Positions 39,628 through 47,911 of a DNA stretch of 64,000 bases are shown here, piece after piece (the stretch's first letter is position 1; each line of letters opens with the position of its first letter). Source of the stretch: Candidatus Aphodovivens avistercoris (GTDB lineage Bacteria > Actinomycetota > Coriobacteriia > Coriobacteriales > Eggerthellaceae); contig DVIW01000004.1 in assembly GCA_018710945.1 (NCBI GenBank), forward strand, positions 1-64,000, written 5' to 3'. Both the position numbers and the translations under genes were made by a program. The notes under the pieces were generated by a model. It made no database searches, was not told the origin of the DNA, and was given only the letters and a program-made list of their open reading frames with translations.

Positions 39628-40602
39628 TTACATGATCGGCGGCACGTAGATCTTCATGCGGGAGTGCGGAATGGCCTTCTTCGCCAGCTCGGTCAGGCCC
39701 TGCACTACCGTGGGCAGCTTGTCGGTGGGGATGCCCATGAACATCATGTCCTCGCCGATGTCGCTCGCTGCGCGGCAGCCGTAGCAGCCGAACGTGATGT
39801 TCGGTTCGCCGTCGCGCAGCGGAATGAGCACGGCCTCCACGCACATCGAGTTGTAGCCCGACGCGTGGAAGTCGAAGCGATGCCCCGTGTAGTAGCTCAT
39901 CGACATGCACAGCCACATCATCTGCTCGGGCGTGCCGGTGAACACCACCACCTCGGGTTCGCGCACCGTCTTGTCGAGCGGCGCCACGTAGGTGGCGCGG
40001 CGGCTGTGCGGCGGCAGCGTGGGACGCTCGGCCACCATCTGCGCGGCTGCCTCGGCCGTGTCGAGCTTGTGGAACAGCACGTAGATCTCGCCCGTGGCAA
40101 GCTTCTCGGGCACGCCGGTCATGCCGAAGATGGACGTGCCGTCGGGACAGGAGTGCTTGTGCGGCGGCATGAGGATGCTCGCGCCGCGACGGGCGGCCAT
40201 CATGGCCTGGCAGAAGCGCAGGTTCTCGGGCGGCATGGGCACGTCGGGCAGCAGTTCGTCCTTGTCGATGAGGCCCACCGCCACGGGCTGCCAGCGCAGA
40301 CCGAGCTTCTCCATGATGATGCGCTGCCACCCGGCGAACTGCGCGCGGCGCTCAGCCGCGAGCGGCTCAGCGCGCGGCTCGTCCGCGAACGGGTCGTAGG
40401 TCGCATCGCCCGTGGCCTCCACGAGCAGCGCGCGCTGCGGGCAGTTGCCCGAGCACGTCGTGCAGCCCACGCACGCCTCGGGATGCGCCGCGTAGGGGTA
40501 GCCCGCCTCGTTCATCTCCAACACGTCGCACGGGCAGAACGCCACGCACAACCCGCACTGCACGCAGCGCTTCGGATCGTTCGTTATAGAGTAGTCAGCC
40601 AT
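39628..40602 (-). CDS. Ferredoxin-DUF169 fusion protein
   Basis: 324 aa. Two 4Fe-4S motifs at the N-terminus (CVQCGLCVAFCPCD and CVGCTTCSGNCPQ), then a DUF169-like domain with GASILMPPHKHSCPDG, VLFHKLDTAEAAA, PEVVVFTGTPEQMMWL and TFGCYGCRAASDIG. DUF169 is found in many anaerobes and archaea without an agreed function; conserved Cys pairs suggest metal or cofactor binding. The start at 40602 follows AGAGGA. It is separated from the radical SAM gene upstream by 470 bp containing a family I repeat. Confidence 0.75.
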   Translation of the reverse strand: MADYSITNDPKRCVQCGLCVAFCPCDVLEMNEAGYPYAAHPEACVGCTTCSGNCPQRALLVEATGDATYDPFADEPRAEPLAAERRAQFAGWQRIIMEKLGLRWQPVAVGLIDKDELLPDVPMPPENLRFCQAMMAARRGASILMPPHKHSCPDGTSIFGMTGVPEKLATGEIYVLFHKLDTAEAAAQMVAERPTLPPHSRRATYVAPLDKTVREPEVVVFTGTPEQMMWLCMSMSYYTGHRFDFHASGYNSMCVEAVLIPLRDGEPNITFGCYGCRAASDIGEDMMFMGIPTDKLPTVVQGLTELAKKAIPHSRMKIYVPPIM

Positions 40603-40815
40603 CGAATTCCTCTCATCCCGCCCAGCAAACCACCTGCTCGCGGCCCAGCGTTCATTCTTCACTTTGCCTCAAAGGGAAGGAGAAGGCATCCGGAAACCCA
40701 CGGAAAACCGCGAAACCCCGCAAAGCCAAACCCACTCGGAGCCCACCAGCGAGCCCTCCAGCAGAAAAGCACCGTCTCCTGCAAAGCCTCGCCCGTCGCC
40801 CAGGCCCCAAGCGCC

Positions 40816-40891
40816 TTCGCGCAAAGCGCGAACAGCCCACCCGCAGCTCTGCCCAGGTCGCAACCATCATCCAATTCGCGCAAAGCGCGAA
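40816..40891. repeat. Pair of identical small hairpins
   Basis: TTCGCGC-AAA-GCGCGAA occurs at 40816-40832 and again at 40875-40891 in the gap between the DUF169 and radical SAM genes. The remainder of 40603-40922 holds no gene. Confidence 0.6.
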
Positions 40892-40922
40892 AACCTCTTC
40901 CCCCGAGCAAGGCAGCGCCGCC

Positions 40923-41043
40923 CGCGGGGCCTGCGGAGAGGGGGTCTCGCGCGCAGTTCCGCACGAGCCGAAACGCCCAGCGGGCGTTTCGCGCGAGCCC
41001 AGGACTGTTTGAGCACGAGACCCCCCTCTCCGCAGGCCCCGCG
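40923..41043 (-). repeat. Structured repeat family I, copy 2 (after the radical SAM gene)
   Basis: The outer stem pairs 40923-40949 with 41016-41043 (27 bp, one bulged G). The inner hairpin pairs CGAAACGCCC (40969-40978) with GGGCGTTTCG (40982-40991) around AGC. The unpaired core is the same as at 19180-19290. It lies 30 bases past the radical SAM stop, in the same orientation as copy 1 relative to its gene. Confidence 0.85.
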
Positions 41044-41073
41044 CCCAGTCCAGCCCAAGCCCAAGCCCCTAAG

Positions 41074-42438
41074 CTACCGCAGCTCCTCCTTGCACCAGGG
41101 CGCATACACCCGCCGCCCGCTCGCATCCGTCAGATGGTACGAGCAGAACGGAATGGCGCGCCCATCGGGCACCGTCACCATCATCGAGCACTCGCGCAGG
41201 CGCTGCACGTCCATGGAGTAGGCGTCCATGTAGTTCATGATGATGACGGACAGCCCCGTCTTCACTTCCACGCCCTTCTTCGCCAGGATGTCCAGGAACA
41301 CCGAGCCCTGCGGCGAATCGGGGCTGTAGCCTTCCGCGTACTCCTGCATGGTCATGCGGCGCGTGGCCGGGTAGAAACCCGAAGGATGCTCGGCGTCATC
41401 GCTCTTCACCAGGAACACGCCGGTGTCGCACAGCGGGTTGGAGCAGCCCAGCGGCCAGATGTCGCGCGGTTCAAGCAGCCCGTCGGACTGCTCGGCCAGC
41501 TTGAAGATCACGTCTCCCGAGGTCAGCTGCATCGCGCGCTCCGCGTCGAAGCGTCCCGACACGAAGGCCGGCTGCAGCGCCAAACCCGCGATCACGTCCG
41601 AGTTCTCCAGGCTGAAGCGCAGAAGGTCGCCCAGCTGCCCGTCGTTGAGGCCCGCCACCACGGCCACCGACAGCACGCACTGGATGCCCACCTCGCGGCA
41701 CCGCTCGATGGCGCGCAGCTTCACGTCCAGGATGTCGCGGCCGCAGGTGCCCTCGTACACGTCGCCGGTCAGGCCGTCGAACGACAGGTACACGCCGGTC
41801 AGACCCGCACCCACCAGGTCCTCCAGATAGCCCTTGCGCGAGGCGATCACCAACCCGTTGGTGTTCACCTCGATGCCCCAGAAGCCCTTCTCGCGCCCGC
41901 GGTAAATGATCTCCGGCAGGTCCTTGCGGCAGGTGGGCTCGCCGCCGGTCAGCTGCACCGCGCCGTCGATGCCCACCGCGTTCGCGATGACGTCGTACAT
42001 GGCGTCGATCTCGTCCATCGTGGGGTCATCGTCGCCGTTCTCCGCGCTCATGAAGCACACGGGGCAGTGCAGGTTGCAGCTCTTCGTCACCTCGATCTCC
42101 AGCAAGGTGCCGCGGCGCTCGTGGCGCGCGCACGTGCCGCAACCGAATGGGCACGGCGCGTTCGCAGGAATGGTGTTGCGTGGCTTCGTCTTGGGGAACG
42201 CCTCGGAGCGCAGCCACTCGTAGTGCTGCGCGTCCGGCCACACGCGCGTGGTCAGCGGCCCGTGCTCAGGGCACGTGCGCTCCATCCACACGGTGCCCGC
42301 CTCGTCGGCGAACACCTGCGCCGGCAGCTCCTTCAGGCACTCCGGGCACAGCGCCACCGTCTTGTGCAGCGCCGTGTGCCCCGCGGCCTCCGGCGCTGAG
42401 CCGGCCGCGACGTGCGCCACCTTCACGGAATCGTTCAT
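41074..42438 (-). CDS. Radical SAM protein, Tes/MJ0619-like
   Basis: 454 aa. Zinc-ribbon-like N-terminus (C31, C34, C56 in CPECLKELPA...CPEHG), a second Cys group (C96, C100, C103), then the radical SAM site CNLHCPVC (C121, C125, C128) and VQLTGGEPTC. The N-terminal CPECLK...CPEHG layout resembles the MJ0619/tetraether-synthase branch, whose members methylate pterins or couple lipid carbons. That assignment is from pattern only. Downstream by 8 bp of the CofC-like transferase and in line with a molybdopterin enzyme, it may act on a cofactor or lipid. Confidence 0.8.
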   Translation of the reverse strand: MNDSVKVAHVAAGSAPEAAGHTALHKTVALCPECLKELPAQVFADEAGTVWMERTCPEHGPLTTRVWPDAQHYEWLRSEAFPKTKPRNTIPANAPCPFGCGTCARHERRGTLLEIEVTKSCNLHCPVCFMSAENGDDDPTMDEIDAMYDVIANAVGIDGAVQLTGGEPTCRKDLPEIIYRGREKGFWGIEVNTNGLVIASRKGYLEDLVGAGLTGVYLSFDGLTGDVYEGTCGRDILDVKLRAIERCREVGIQCVLSVAVVAGLNDGQLGDLLRFSLENSDVIAGLALQPAFVSGRFDAERAMQLTSGDVIFKLAEQSDGLLEPRDIWPLGCSNPLCDTGVFLVKSDDAEHPSGFYPATRRMTMQEYAEGYSPDSPQGSVFLDILAKKGVEVKTGLSVIIMNYMDAYSMDVQRLRECSMMVTVPDGRAIPFCSYHLTDASGRRVYAPWCKEELR

Positions 42439-42446
42439 GGGCCTCC

Positions 42447-43313
42447 CTATTCCTGCTCGTCCAGGTACTGGCGCGGGTCGTGCTCCTCGTTGGGCGGCGT
42501 GGACACGGTGATGCCCATCCAGTCCACCCAGTCCAGCACGCGTTGCGGAATGAACACGTCGGACTGGTACTTGCCCGCCTCGGCGATGGCGCGCATGCAC
42601 GAGATGGCGTGCGCCAGGTCGGTGCGCTCGTCGATGTCGGCGATGGGCGACAGGTACGCCGAGGGGATGTTGCCGTCCTTGAGCTTCTGCACGTAGCCGT
42701 CCAGCGCGGGGCGGCCCGTCATGTTGTAGTAGATGCCCTGGTGGTTGATGGGCGTGTTGTAGCTGAAGCCCACCAGCGACGTGCCGCATTCCTGGCACGG
42801 CGCCTGCACGAAGCCGGGCGTGCCAAGCGACTGGAAGTAGTCGAGCCACTGGAACGCCTGCGTGATGTGCGACTTCGGCAGCGTGGGGATGTCGCCGCCC
42901 ACGGACACGATGGCCTCGTAGCCCGCGTCGAAAATCTGCTTGAACGCGTAGTCGAAGTGGTCGTCGAACGTGGCGCCCTTGTCGGTGAGGTAGTGGATCT
43001 CCATCGGCCACGGCCCGATCTCGTCGTAGGTGGCCTTCATGATGTCCAGGTCGGCCGCCGGCGTGGACACGAAGAAGTCGTAGGTCACCTTGTCGGCGGC
43101 GGGGTCGGCCGCCACCTTCGCGTCGTTTTCCGCCTGCAGCTGGTACAGCGCGTGCATGCACAGCTCCGACACGTCGTACAGGCAGCGCTTGTAGAAATCG
43201 GCCGACTGCTCGGGGGTCATGAACCCGCCGTGCTCGATGGTCAGGCGCGTCTTGACGCGGCCCGCCACCGGGGGCTTGCTGAACAGCAGCAACGCTTGCT
43301 TCTTCTCCGCCAT
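42447..43313 (-). CDS. DUF2064/CofC-like nucleotidyl- or glycosyltransferase
   Basis: 288 aa, GT-A-like fold. The N-terminal LLFSKPPVAGRVKTRL is the nucleotide-binding signature of the family described as CofC-related transferases associated with radical SAM proteins (TIGR04282 as I recall). VGGDIPTLP is the likely metal-binding segment. CofC and MobA, cofactor guanylyltransferases, have related folds. It starts after AAGGAG. Placed between a molybdopterin oxidoreductase (53 bp) and a radical SAM gene (8 bp), it could add a nucleotide or sugar to the radical SAM product. Confidence 0.75.
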   Translation of the reverse strand: MAEKKQALLLFSKPPVAGRVKTRLTIEHGGFMTPEQSADFYKRCLYDVSELCMHALYQLQAENDAKVAADPAADKVTYDFFVSTPAADLDIMKATYDEIGPWPMEIHYLTDKGATFDDHFDYAFKQIFDAGYEAIVSVGGDIPTLPKSHITQAFQWLDYFQSLGTPGFVQAPCQECGTSLVGFSYNTPINHQGIYYNMTGRPALDGYVQKLKDGNIPSAYLSPIADIDERTDLAHAISCMRAIAEAGKYQSDVFIPQRVLDWVDWMGITVSTPPNEEHDPRQYLDEQE

Positions 43314-43366
43314 GCGGTTCGCTCCTTCTCTCGTCATCGCGGCCTCTCGTCGCCGCGCATGGTTGC

Positions 43367-45643
43367 CTATTCCGCCGTCGCGCCCGCAGGGTCAGCGTCC
43401 GCGCGCGGCGCGTCCTCCTGCCAGCTGAGCGGCTCGTCGACGCGCCGGATGACGCAATCGATGTCGTTGTAGCTCCACGTGCCGATCATCGGCTCGGCCA
43501 GCGCGCAGGAGGTCAGGCAGTTCACGTTGCTCTCCCACATGCCGCCGAAACGCGGGGCGCCCGGCTCCCACTCGGGGTGCCACCAGCCGTAGTCCACGTT
43601 CACCAGGTCGTCGCGCATCCGCGCCGTCGCCAGCACGAAGCGCGCGCTGCCCTTGTCGGTAGCCACCTCCACGGTGCAGCCCGGTTCCCAACCCAAACGC
43701 TCGGCGGTGGCGGGGCTCACCTCGGCCACCGGCACCGGCGACTTCTCGCGGAACGCCGGGTTGTTGAAGTACATCGAGGCGTTGTAGGGCTGCTTGCGCG
43801 ATCCGGTGATCATGCGCAGGTGCGCCCCGCCCGCCGCCTCGGCGCGCGCGACCAGCTCCGCCGAGCACAGCGAAGGATGCCCCGCCGGCTGCGGCAGCCG
43901 CGTTCCGCCCACCTGGGGAAGGAACTCGCTCGCCAGCTCGATCTTGCCCGTGGTCGTGGCGAAGCCGCGCGGCGCGCCGTCCGGCCCGGGAAGCTCGTGC
44001 TTGCCGTAGGCGGGCGGCTGGGCGTACATGCCCAGCTGGCAGTAGGCGTCCCATTCCATGCCGGTGGGCGTCAGCTGCGCCGCAAACGCCTCTTCCAGCG
44101 TCTCCTGCGGCCACGCCGCCTCTTGGCCCAAGCGCAGGCCCAAGCCGCGGAACACGTCGTAGTCGGTCCGGCGCTCGTAGTAGGGAGCCACCGCGGCCGG
44201 GCCGCCGTAGCCCATGTTCGCCACGCCGCCGTGCACCTGGAAGATGGGGCGCTCGATGGCTCCGGCGATGGGCAGCACGTAGTCGGCGATGCTAGCCGTC
44301 GGCGTCATATAGTAGTCCAGAACCACTATAAGGTCTAGACCCATGAATGCCTTGAACACGCGGTGGGTGTCGGCGTAGGTGAGCAGGGGGTTCGTCGCGT
44401 TGACGACAAGCGCGCGCACCGGGTAGGGCTCGCCCTCCTCCATCGCGCGCAGCACCAGGTCGGGGGCGGCGGAGGTAAGGTAGCGCTCCGGCAGGCGGCG
44501 CCCCAGCTTCTCCGTCAGCGCACGCGCCTTCGCATAGCCCTCGTAGCACTGCAGCGGCGTGCGGCGGGTGTTCAGGCAGCGCGCACGGTGCTCGGGCGCC
44601 AGGGCGTCGGTCATCTCCATGTCCACCTCGGACACGAAGTCGGCCCCTTCCGCCAGCACGCAGGCGCCGCGCTTGTCCACGTTGCCCGTCACGGCGCGCA
44701 GACAGCAGATGGCGCGGTGCGTGGGCGCCACGTTGGCCCCCACCTGGTCGATGCCGCGGCCCGACACCAGCGCCGCGGCCTGCGCCCCGCCGAACAGGCG
44801 GGCGGCCCGCACGATGTCGGCCTCCGGCACGCCGCACTCGCGGGCGGCGGCGGCGGGCGTGTAGGGCTTCACATGGGCGGCCAGCTCGTCGAAGCCATGG
44901 CACCACGCGTCCACGAACTCCCGGTCGACCAGGTCTTCCTCTATGATGACGTGCAGAAGCGCCAAGGCCAGGGTGCAGTCGGTGCCGGGGCGCACCGGCA
45001 GCCACACGTCCGCCAGGGCGGCGGCCTGCGTGCGCCGCGGGTCGATGACCACCAGCGCCGCGCCGGACTTCGCGAACTGGATGATGGCGCGCCAGAACGC
45101 CGAGTTGTCCGACTGCGCGGGGTTGGTGCCCCAGATGAACAGGCACTCGGTGAGGCCCGGCACGATGTCGGCCTCCACGGTCCAGCCGAAGGTGAGCGCG
45201 TCCATCCAGATGCGCGGGTTCCAGCAGATCTGCCCGATGCCCATGTTGTTGGGGCTGCCGAACAGGTTCATGAAGCGATGTAGCGGCCAGAACGACGCGT
45301 GCGGCCCGCCGATGGCGCTGGCAAGCGTCTCCGGGCCGTGCTCGTCGGCCAGCGCGCGCAGACGCGCGGCAATGTCGTCCAGGGCCTCGTCCCAGCTGAC
45401 GCGCTCCCACTGGTTGCCGCCGCGCTCGCCAGCGCGGCGCAACGGGTAGTTGATGCGGTCGGCGCCGTCCAGCGCATCCAGGTTCATGCGCCAGCGGCGG
45501 CAGCCTGCCAGGATGCGCTCGTCGTAGGGGTAGCGCGTCGGGTCGGGCGCCAAATCCACCACGCGGCCGTCCTCCACCGTGGCGGTGAAGGCGCAGCAGT
45601 AGCCGCAGTAGTGGCAGTTGGTGGGTTTCAGCTCGCGCGTCAT
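43367..45643 (-). CDS. Molybdopterin oxidoreductase (DMSO reductase family)
   Basis: 758 aa, cytoplasmic (no Tat signal). The N-terminal 4Fe-4S site is C10, C13, C17 and C48 (NCHYCGYCC...GCRRW). Cofactor-binding regions include GTNPAQSDNSAFW, DPRRTQAAALADVWLPVRPG and, at the C-terminus, MITGSRKQPYNASMYFN and DYGWWHPEWEPG. It is shorter than the 967-aa paralogue at 48517 but alignable with it. There is no partner of the NrfD type. Instead the gene overlaps a CCG-domain Fe-S gene by 4 bases, so electrons may come from that protein. Substrate unknown. Confidence 0.85.
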   Translation of the reverse strand: MTRELKPTNCHYCGYCCAFTATVEDGRVVDLAPDPTRYPYDERILAGCRRWRMNLDALDGADRINYPLRRAGERGGNQWERVSWDEALDDIAARLRALADEHGPETLASAIGGPHASFWPLHRFMNLFGSPNNMGIGQICWNPRIWMDALTFGWTVEADIVPGLTECLFIWGTNPAQSDNSAFWRAIIQFAKSGAALVVIDPRRTQAAALADVWLPVRPGTDCTLALALLHVIIEEDLVDREFVDAWCHGFDELAAHVKPYTPAAAARECGVPEADIVRAARLFGGAQAAALVSGRGIDQVGANVAPTHRAICCLRAVTGNVDKRGACVLAEGADFVSEVDMEMTDALAPEHRARCLNTRRTPLQCYEGYAKARALTEKLGRRLPERYLTSAAPDLVLRAMEEGEPYPVRALVVNATNPLLTYADTHRVFKAFMGLDLIVVLDYYMTPTASIADYVLPIAGAIERPIFQVHGGVANMGYGGPAAVAPYYERRTDYDVFRGLGLRLGQEAAWPQETLEEAFAAQLTPTGMEWDAYCQLGMYAQPPAYGKHELPGPDGAPRGFATTTGKIELASEFLPQVGGTRLPQPAGHPSLCSAELVARAEAAGGAHLRMITGSRKQPYNASMYFNNPAFREKSPVPVAEVSPATAERLGWEPGCTVEVATDKGSARFVLATARMRDDLVNVDYGWWHPEWEPGAPRFGGMWESNVNCLTSCALAEPMIGTWSYNDIDCVIRRVDEPLSWQEDAPRADADPAGATAE

Positions 45644-46590
45644 CGCGCCGCCTCCTCGCCACCCAGCCCCACGAACGTGCGATGCGACTCTTCGGCCGGG
45701 GCGGGCTCGTCGAACAAAAAGCGCAGGCTCATGTAGGGCGGCGTGGCGTCCCAGTCGATGCGCCAGTTGTACAGAAGCTCCAGGTAGTGGAACACCGGCA
45801 CGTCGCGCTGCTCGCGCGAAAGCAGAAACGCGCAGCTCATGCACGCGGTCACGATGGCGTCGGCGCCCGCCTCCACCGCCTCTTCGCCATGGCGGCGCGA
45901 CTGCTGGGCGGCGCGCTCGGGCTTGCCGGCCGCGCGCAGCAGGTTGCCGCAGCAGAACGACTTGCGGCGGTTGTGCTTCGCTTCGCGCACCATGCCCTCG
46001 GGCAGAAGCGCCCGCAGGCCGTCGGCGAACTCGCCCGTGTCGCGGTCGGGGCAGGAATCGTGCGGGGCAAGGTGCGCCTCCCCGCCCGACGCCGCCTCGG
46101 AGGCCGGGCAGGCGGCGGCCACCATGCCGCGCGCCGTGTCGGCGTCGATGCGGTACCCCATCTCCGCCAGCTCCACCGGCAGCGGCACCACCTCCACCGC
46201 CGCGGTGCGCTCGTCGGCCGCCAGAAGCGCGCGCAGCGCCTTCACGCAGTTCGGGCACGCCGCCACGAGCCGCTTCACGCCCGCGCTTGCGATGTGCGCG
46301 CGCAGCTGCTCTTCGAACGCCGCGCGCACCGCCACGCCGTCGGGCTCGAACTGCAGGATCTTCCCGCAGCACAGAAGCGAGATGCCGTCCACGCACCCCG
46401 CGCCCTTCAGAAGGTCGTAGACCGCCTGCACGAGCGGCAGGCTGTAGTTGATGAACGAGCAACCCGGGAAGAACACCGATGCGGCGCCCTCCGCCGCGCC
46501 CGCACCCGGCTCCACCGCCGCGCCGAACGCCGGGTTCACGCACGTCACCGTGCTGCCCGACAGCGCATCTTCGAACACGTAGCCGTCCAC
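45640..46590 (-). CDS. CCG-domain (HdrD/GlpC-like) Fe-S protein
   Basis: 316 aa. Two cysteine-rich CCG-type modules: FFPGCSFINYS with LLCCGKIL and AACPNC; then HDSCPDRD with SFCCGN and ACMSC. Such domains hold unusual 4Fe-4S clusters in heterodisulfide reductases and related redox proteins. There is no classical ferredoxin domain or membrane segment. I use the GTG at 46590, right after AAGGGGGAG; an extended reading upstream is Arg/Pro-rich and runs through the terminator hairpin of the neighbouring operon. It is the first gene of the run leading to the molybdoenzyme, transferase and radical SAM genes. Confidence 0.8.
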   Translation of the reverse strand: MDGYVFEDALSGSTVTCVNPAFGAAVEPGAGAAEGAASVFFPGCSFINYSLPLVQAVYDLLKGAGCVDGISLLCCGKILQFEPDGVAVRAAFEEQLRAHIASAGVKRLVAACPNCVKALRALLAADERTAAVEVVPLPVELAEMGYRIDADTARGMVAAACPASEAASGGEAHLAPHDSCPDRDTGEFADGLRALLPEGMVREAKHNRRKSFCCGNLLRAAGKPERAAQQSRRHGEEAVEAGADAIVTACMSCAFLLSREQRDVPVFHYLELLYNWRIDWDATPPYMSLRFLFDEPAPAEESHRTFVGLGGEEAAR

Positions 46591-46671
46591 GCGCTCCCCC
46601 TTTCCGTTTGCCTGAGGCCGCCGTCGCAGCCATCGCCGTAGCAGCCCGCGCCACGGCGGCGGCCCCAAGCA

Positions 46672-46705
46672 AACGGGGGCGCGACCCGCAGGCCGCACCC
46701 CCGTT
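46672..46705 (-). terminator. Terminator-like hairpin of the MopB-FeS-NrfD operon
   Basis: On the minus strand a 15-bp stem (AACGGGGGTGCGGCC, with wobble pairs to GGTCGCGCCCCCGTT) and a TGCG loop is followed by TTTG. It lies beyond the family II repeat that follows the NrfD gene. Confidence 0.65.
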
Positions 46706-46776
46706 ATTTCCCTTCCGACCGTCGCGTCCCCAGCTGAACGCGCTACAGCCAAGATAGACTCAGGCCAAGAGCATGC

Positions 46777-46926
46777 GTCAGCGAGGGTGGCTGTGGTGCC
46801 CGAGATTCGCGGGATCGCGAGGGTGAAGCGTACTTCGGTACGCGAACCCCCGGGATCGTGCGAAGATTGGGTACCACAGCCGGCCGCAGCGTCGGCTCGT
46901 TCCGCCGTTCGGCAGAACGGCGGAAC
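46777..46926 (-). repeat. Structured repeat family II, copy 2 (after the NrfD gene)
   Basis: It begins 4 bases after the NrfD stop. In transcript order: hairpin GTTCCGCCGTTC-TGCC-GAACGGCGGAAC (46899-46926), fixed GCCGACGCTGCG, a long hairpin (outer stem GGCTGTGGT/ACCACAGCC; apical GCGTAC-CGAA-GTACGC), then fixed CTCGCTGAC (46777-46785). The first hairpin shows a compensatory G-C to C-G change relative to copy 1 at 7719-7864, and the long stem has a wholly different sequence with the same plan. Confidence 0.8.
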
Positions 46927-46930
46927 TCGA

Positions 46931-47911
46931 CTAGAACAGGTTCTTGCCGTACTCCCACTTGTGGACGAACTCCGCGTCGGGCTTCGCAGCCTTGTTGTAG
47001 TAGCGGATCTCGCCGGGGATCTCGGCGCGGTCGTCGGTGTTGACCACCATGAAGCGCAGCAGGCAGCCGCCGCACAGCACCAGCACGGGAGCCACGATCT
47101 GCGAAGCCGCAGAGTGGCCGCCGCCGATGTACATCATCAGCGGAACCAGCAGGCCCAGGAACACAATGCCCACCCAGAACGGCAGGGCGTAGGAGCCCTT
47201 CACCCAGCGGGTCGCCGCCTGCTTGGCGGTCACGTTGCCGGCGCCCAGGAACGACAGCACCATGGTCAGCAGCACGATGAGCTCGGCCACCACCAGGATG
47301 ATGTCCACGATGTGCAGGATCTCCAGCACCAGCGCGGCGGCGATCAGGCTCTCCAGCGTGATCTGCGCCGGCCAGCCGCCGATGGACAGCACGATGGCCG
47401 CGCAGCCCGTCGAGATGGCCGAGATGGTGAACAGCACGGGCAGCGCCGGGGTGGCCCAGAACGCATGCGCCTTCAGGGTGGACAGCATGATGCCGGTGTA
47501 CATCATGATGCACAGGCCGAAGAAGCCCGCCACGATCAGGAAGAAGTCGGCGGCCGGGAGCAGAAGCTGCGAGAGCCCCGCGAAGATCGGCCACGCCTGA
47601 TCAAGGTAGGCGACCAGGTACAGCAGCGCGAACACGGCGGCGATCACCAGGAAGGTGGCGCCCCACTTGATGATGGAGGTAGCCGTGGTCCACACGCGCC
47701 AGAACACGCCCGGCTGGCCCAGGTCGACGACCAGGAACACGCAGCCGATGGCCACGCAGATCAGCGAGATGAGCACCGGGAAGGCGAAGATCTCGCCGTA
47801 ACCGGGGATCACGAACGTGTTGAAGATGGCGGAAAGGAACAGAATGCCGCCGGCCAGACCGCCCAGGAACAGGTACAGGGCGATAGGCGGTTCCCAGTAA
47901 TGATGTTTCAT
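46931..47911 (-). CDS. NrfD/PsrC-like membrane subunit
   Basis: 326 aa, about 8-9 membrane segments. The N-terminus HHYWEPPIALYLFLGGLAGG matches the quinone-reactive NrfD/PsrC family. It would anchor the Fe-S and catalytic subunits to the membrane and exchange electrons with menaquinone. Its ATG shares one base with the stop of the Fe-S gene (TAATG), so translation is coupled. The stop is followed by a family II structured repeat and then a terminator hairpin. Confidence 0.9.
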   Translation of the reverse strand: MKHHYWEPPIALYLFLGGLAGGILFLSAIFNTFVIPGYGEIFAFPVLISLICVAIGCVFLVVDLGQPGVFWRVWTTATSIIKWGATFLVIAAVFALLYLVAYLDQAWPIFAGLSQLLLPAADFFLIVAGFFGLCIMMYTGIMLSTLKAHAFWATPALPVLFTISAISTGCAAIVLSIGGWPAQITLESLIAAALVLEILHIVDIILVVAELIVLLTMVLSFLGAGNVTAKQAATRWVKGSYALPFWVGIVFLGLLVPLMMYIGGGHSAASQIVAPVLVLCGGCLLRFMVVNTDDRAEIPGEIRYYNKAAKPDAEFVHKWEYGKNLF

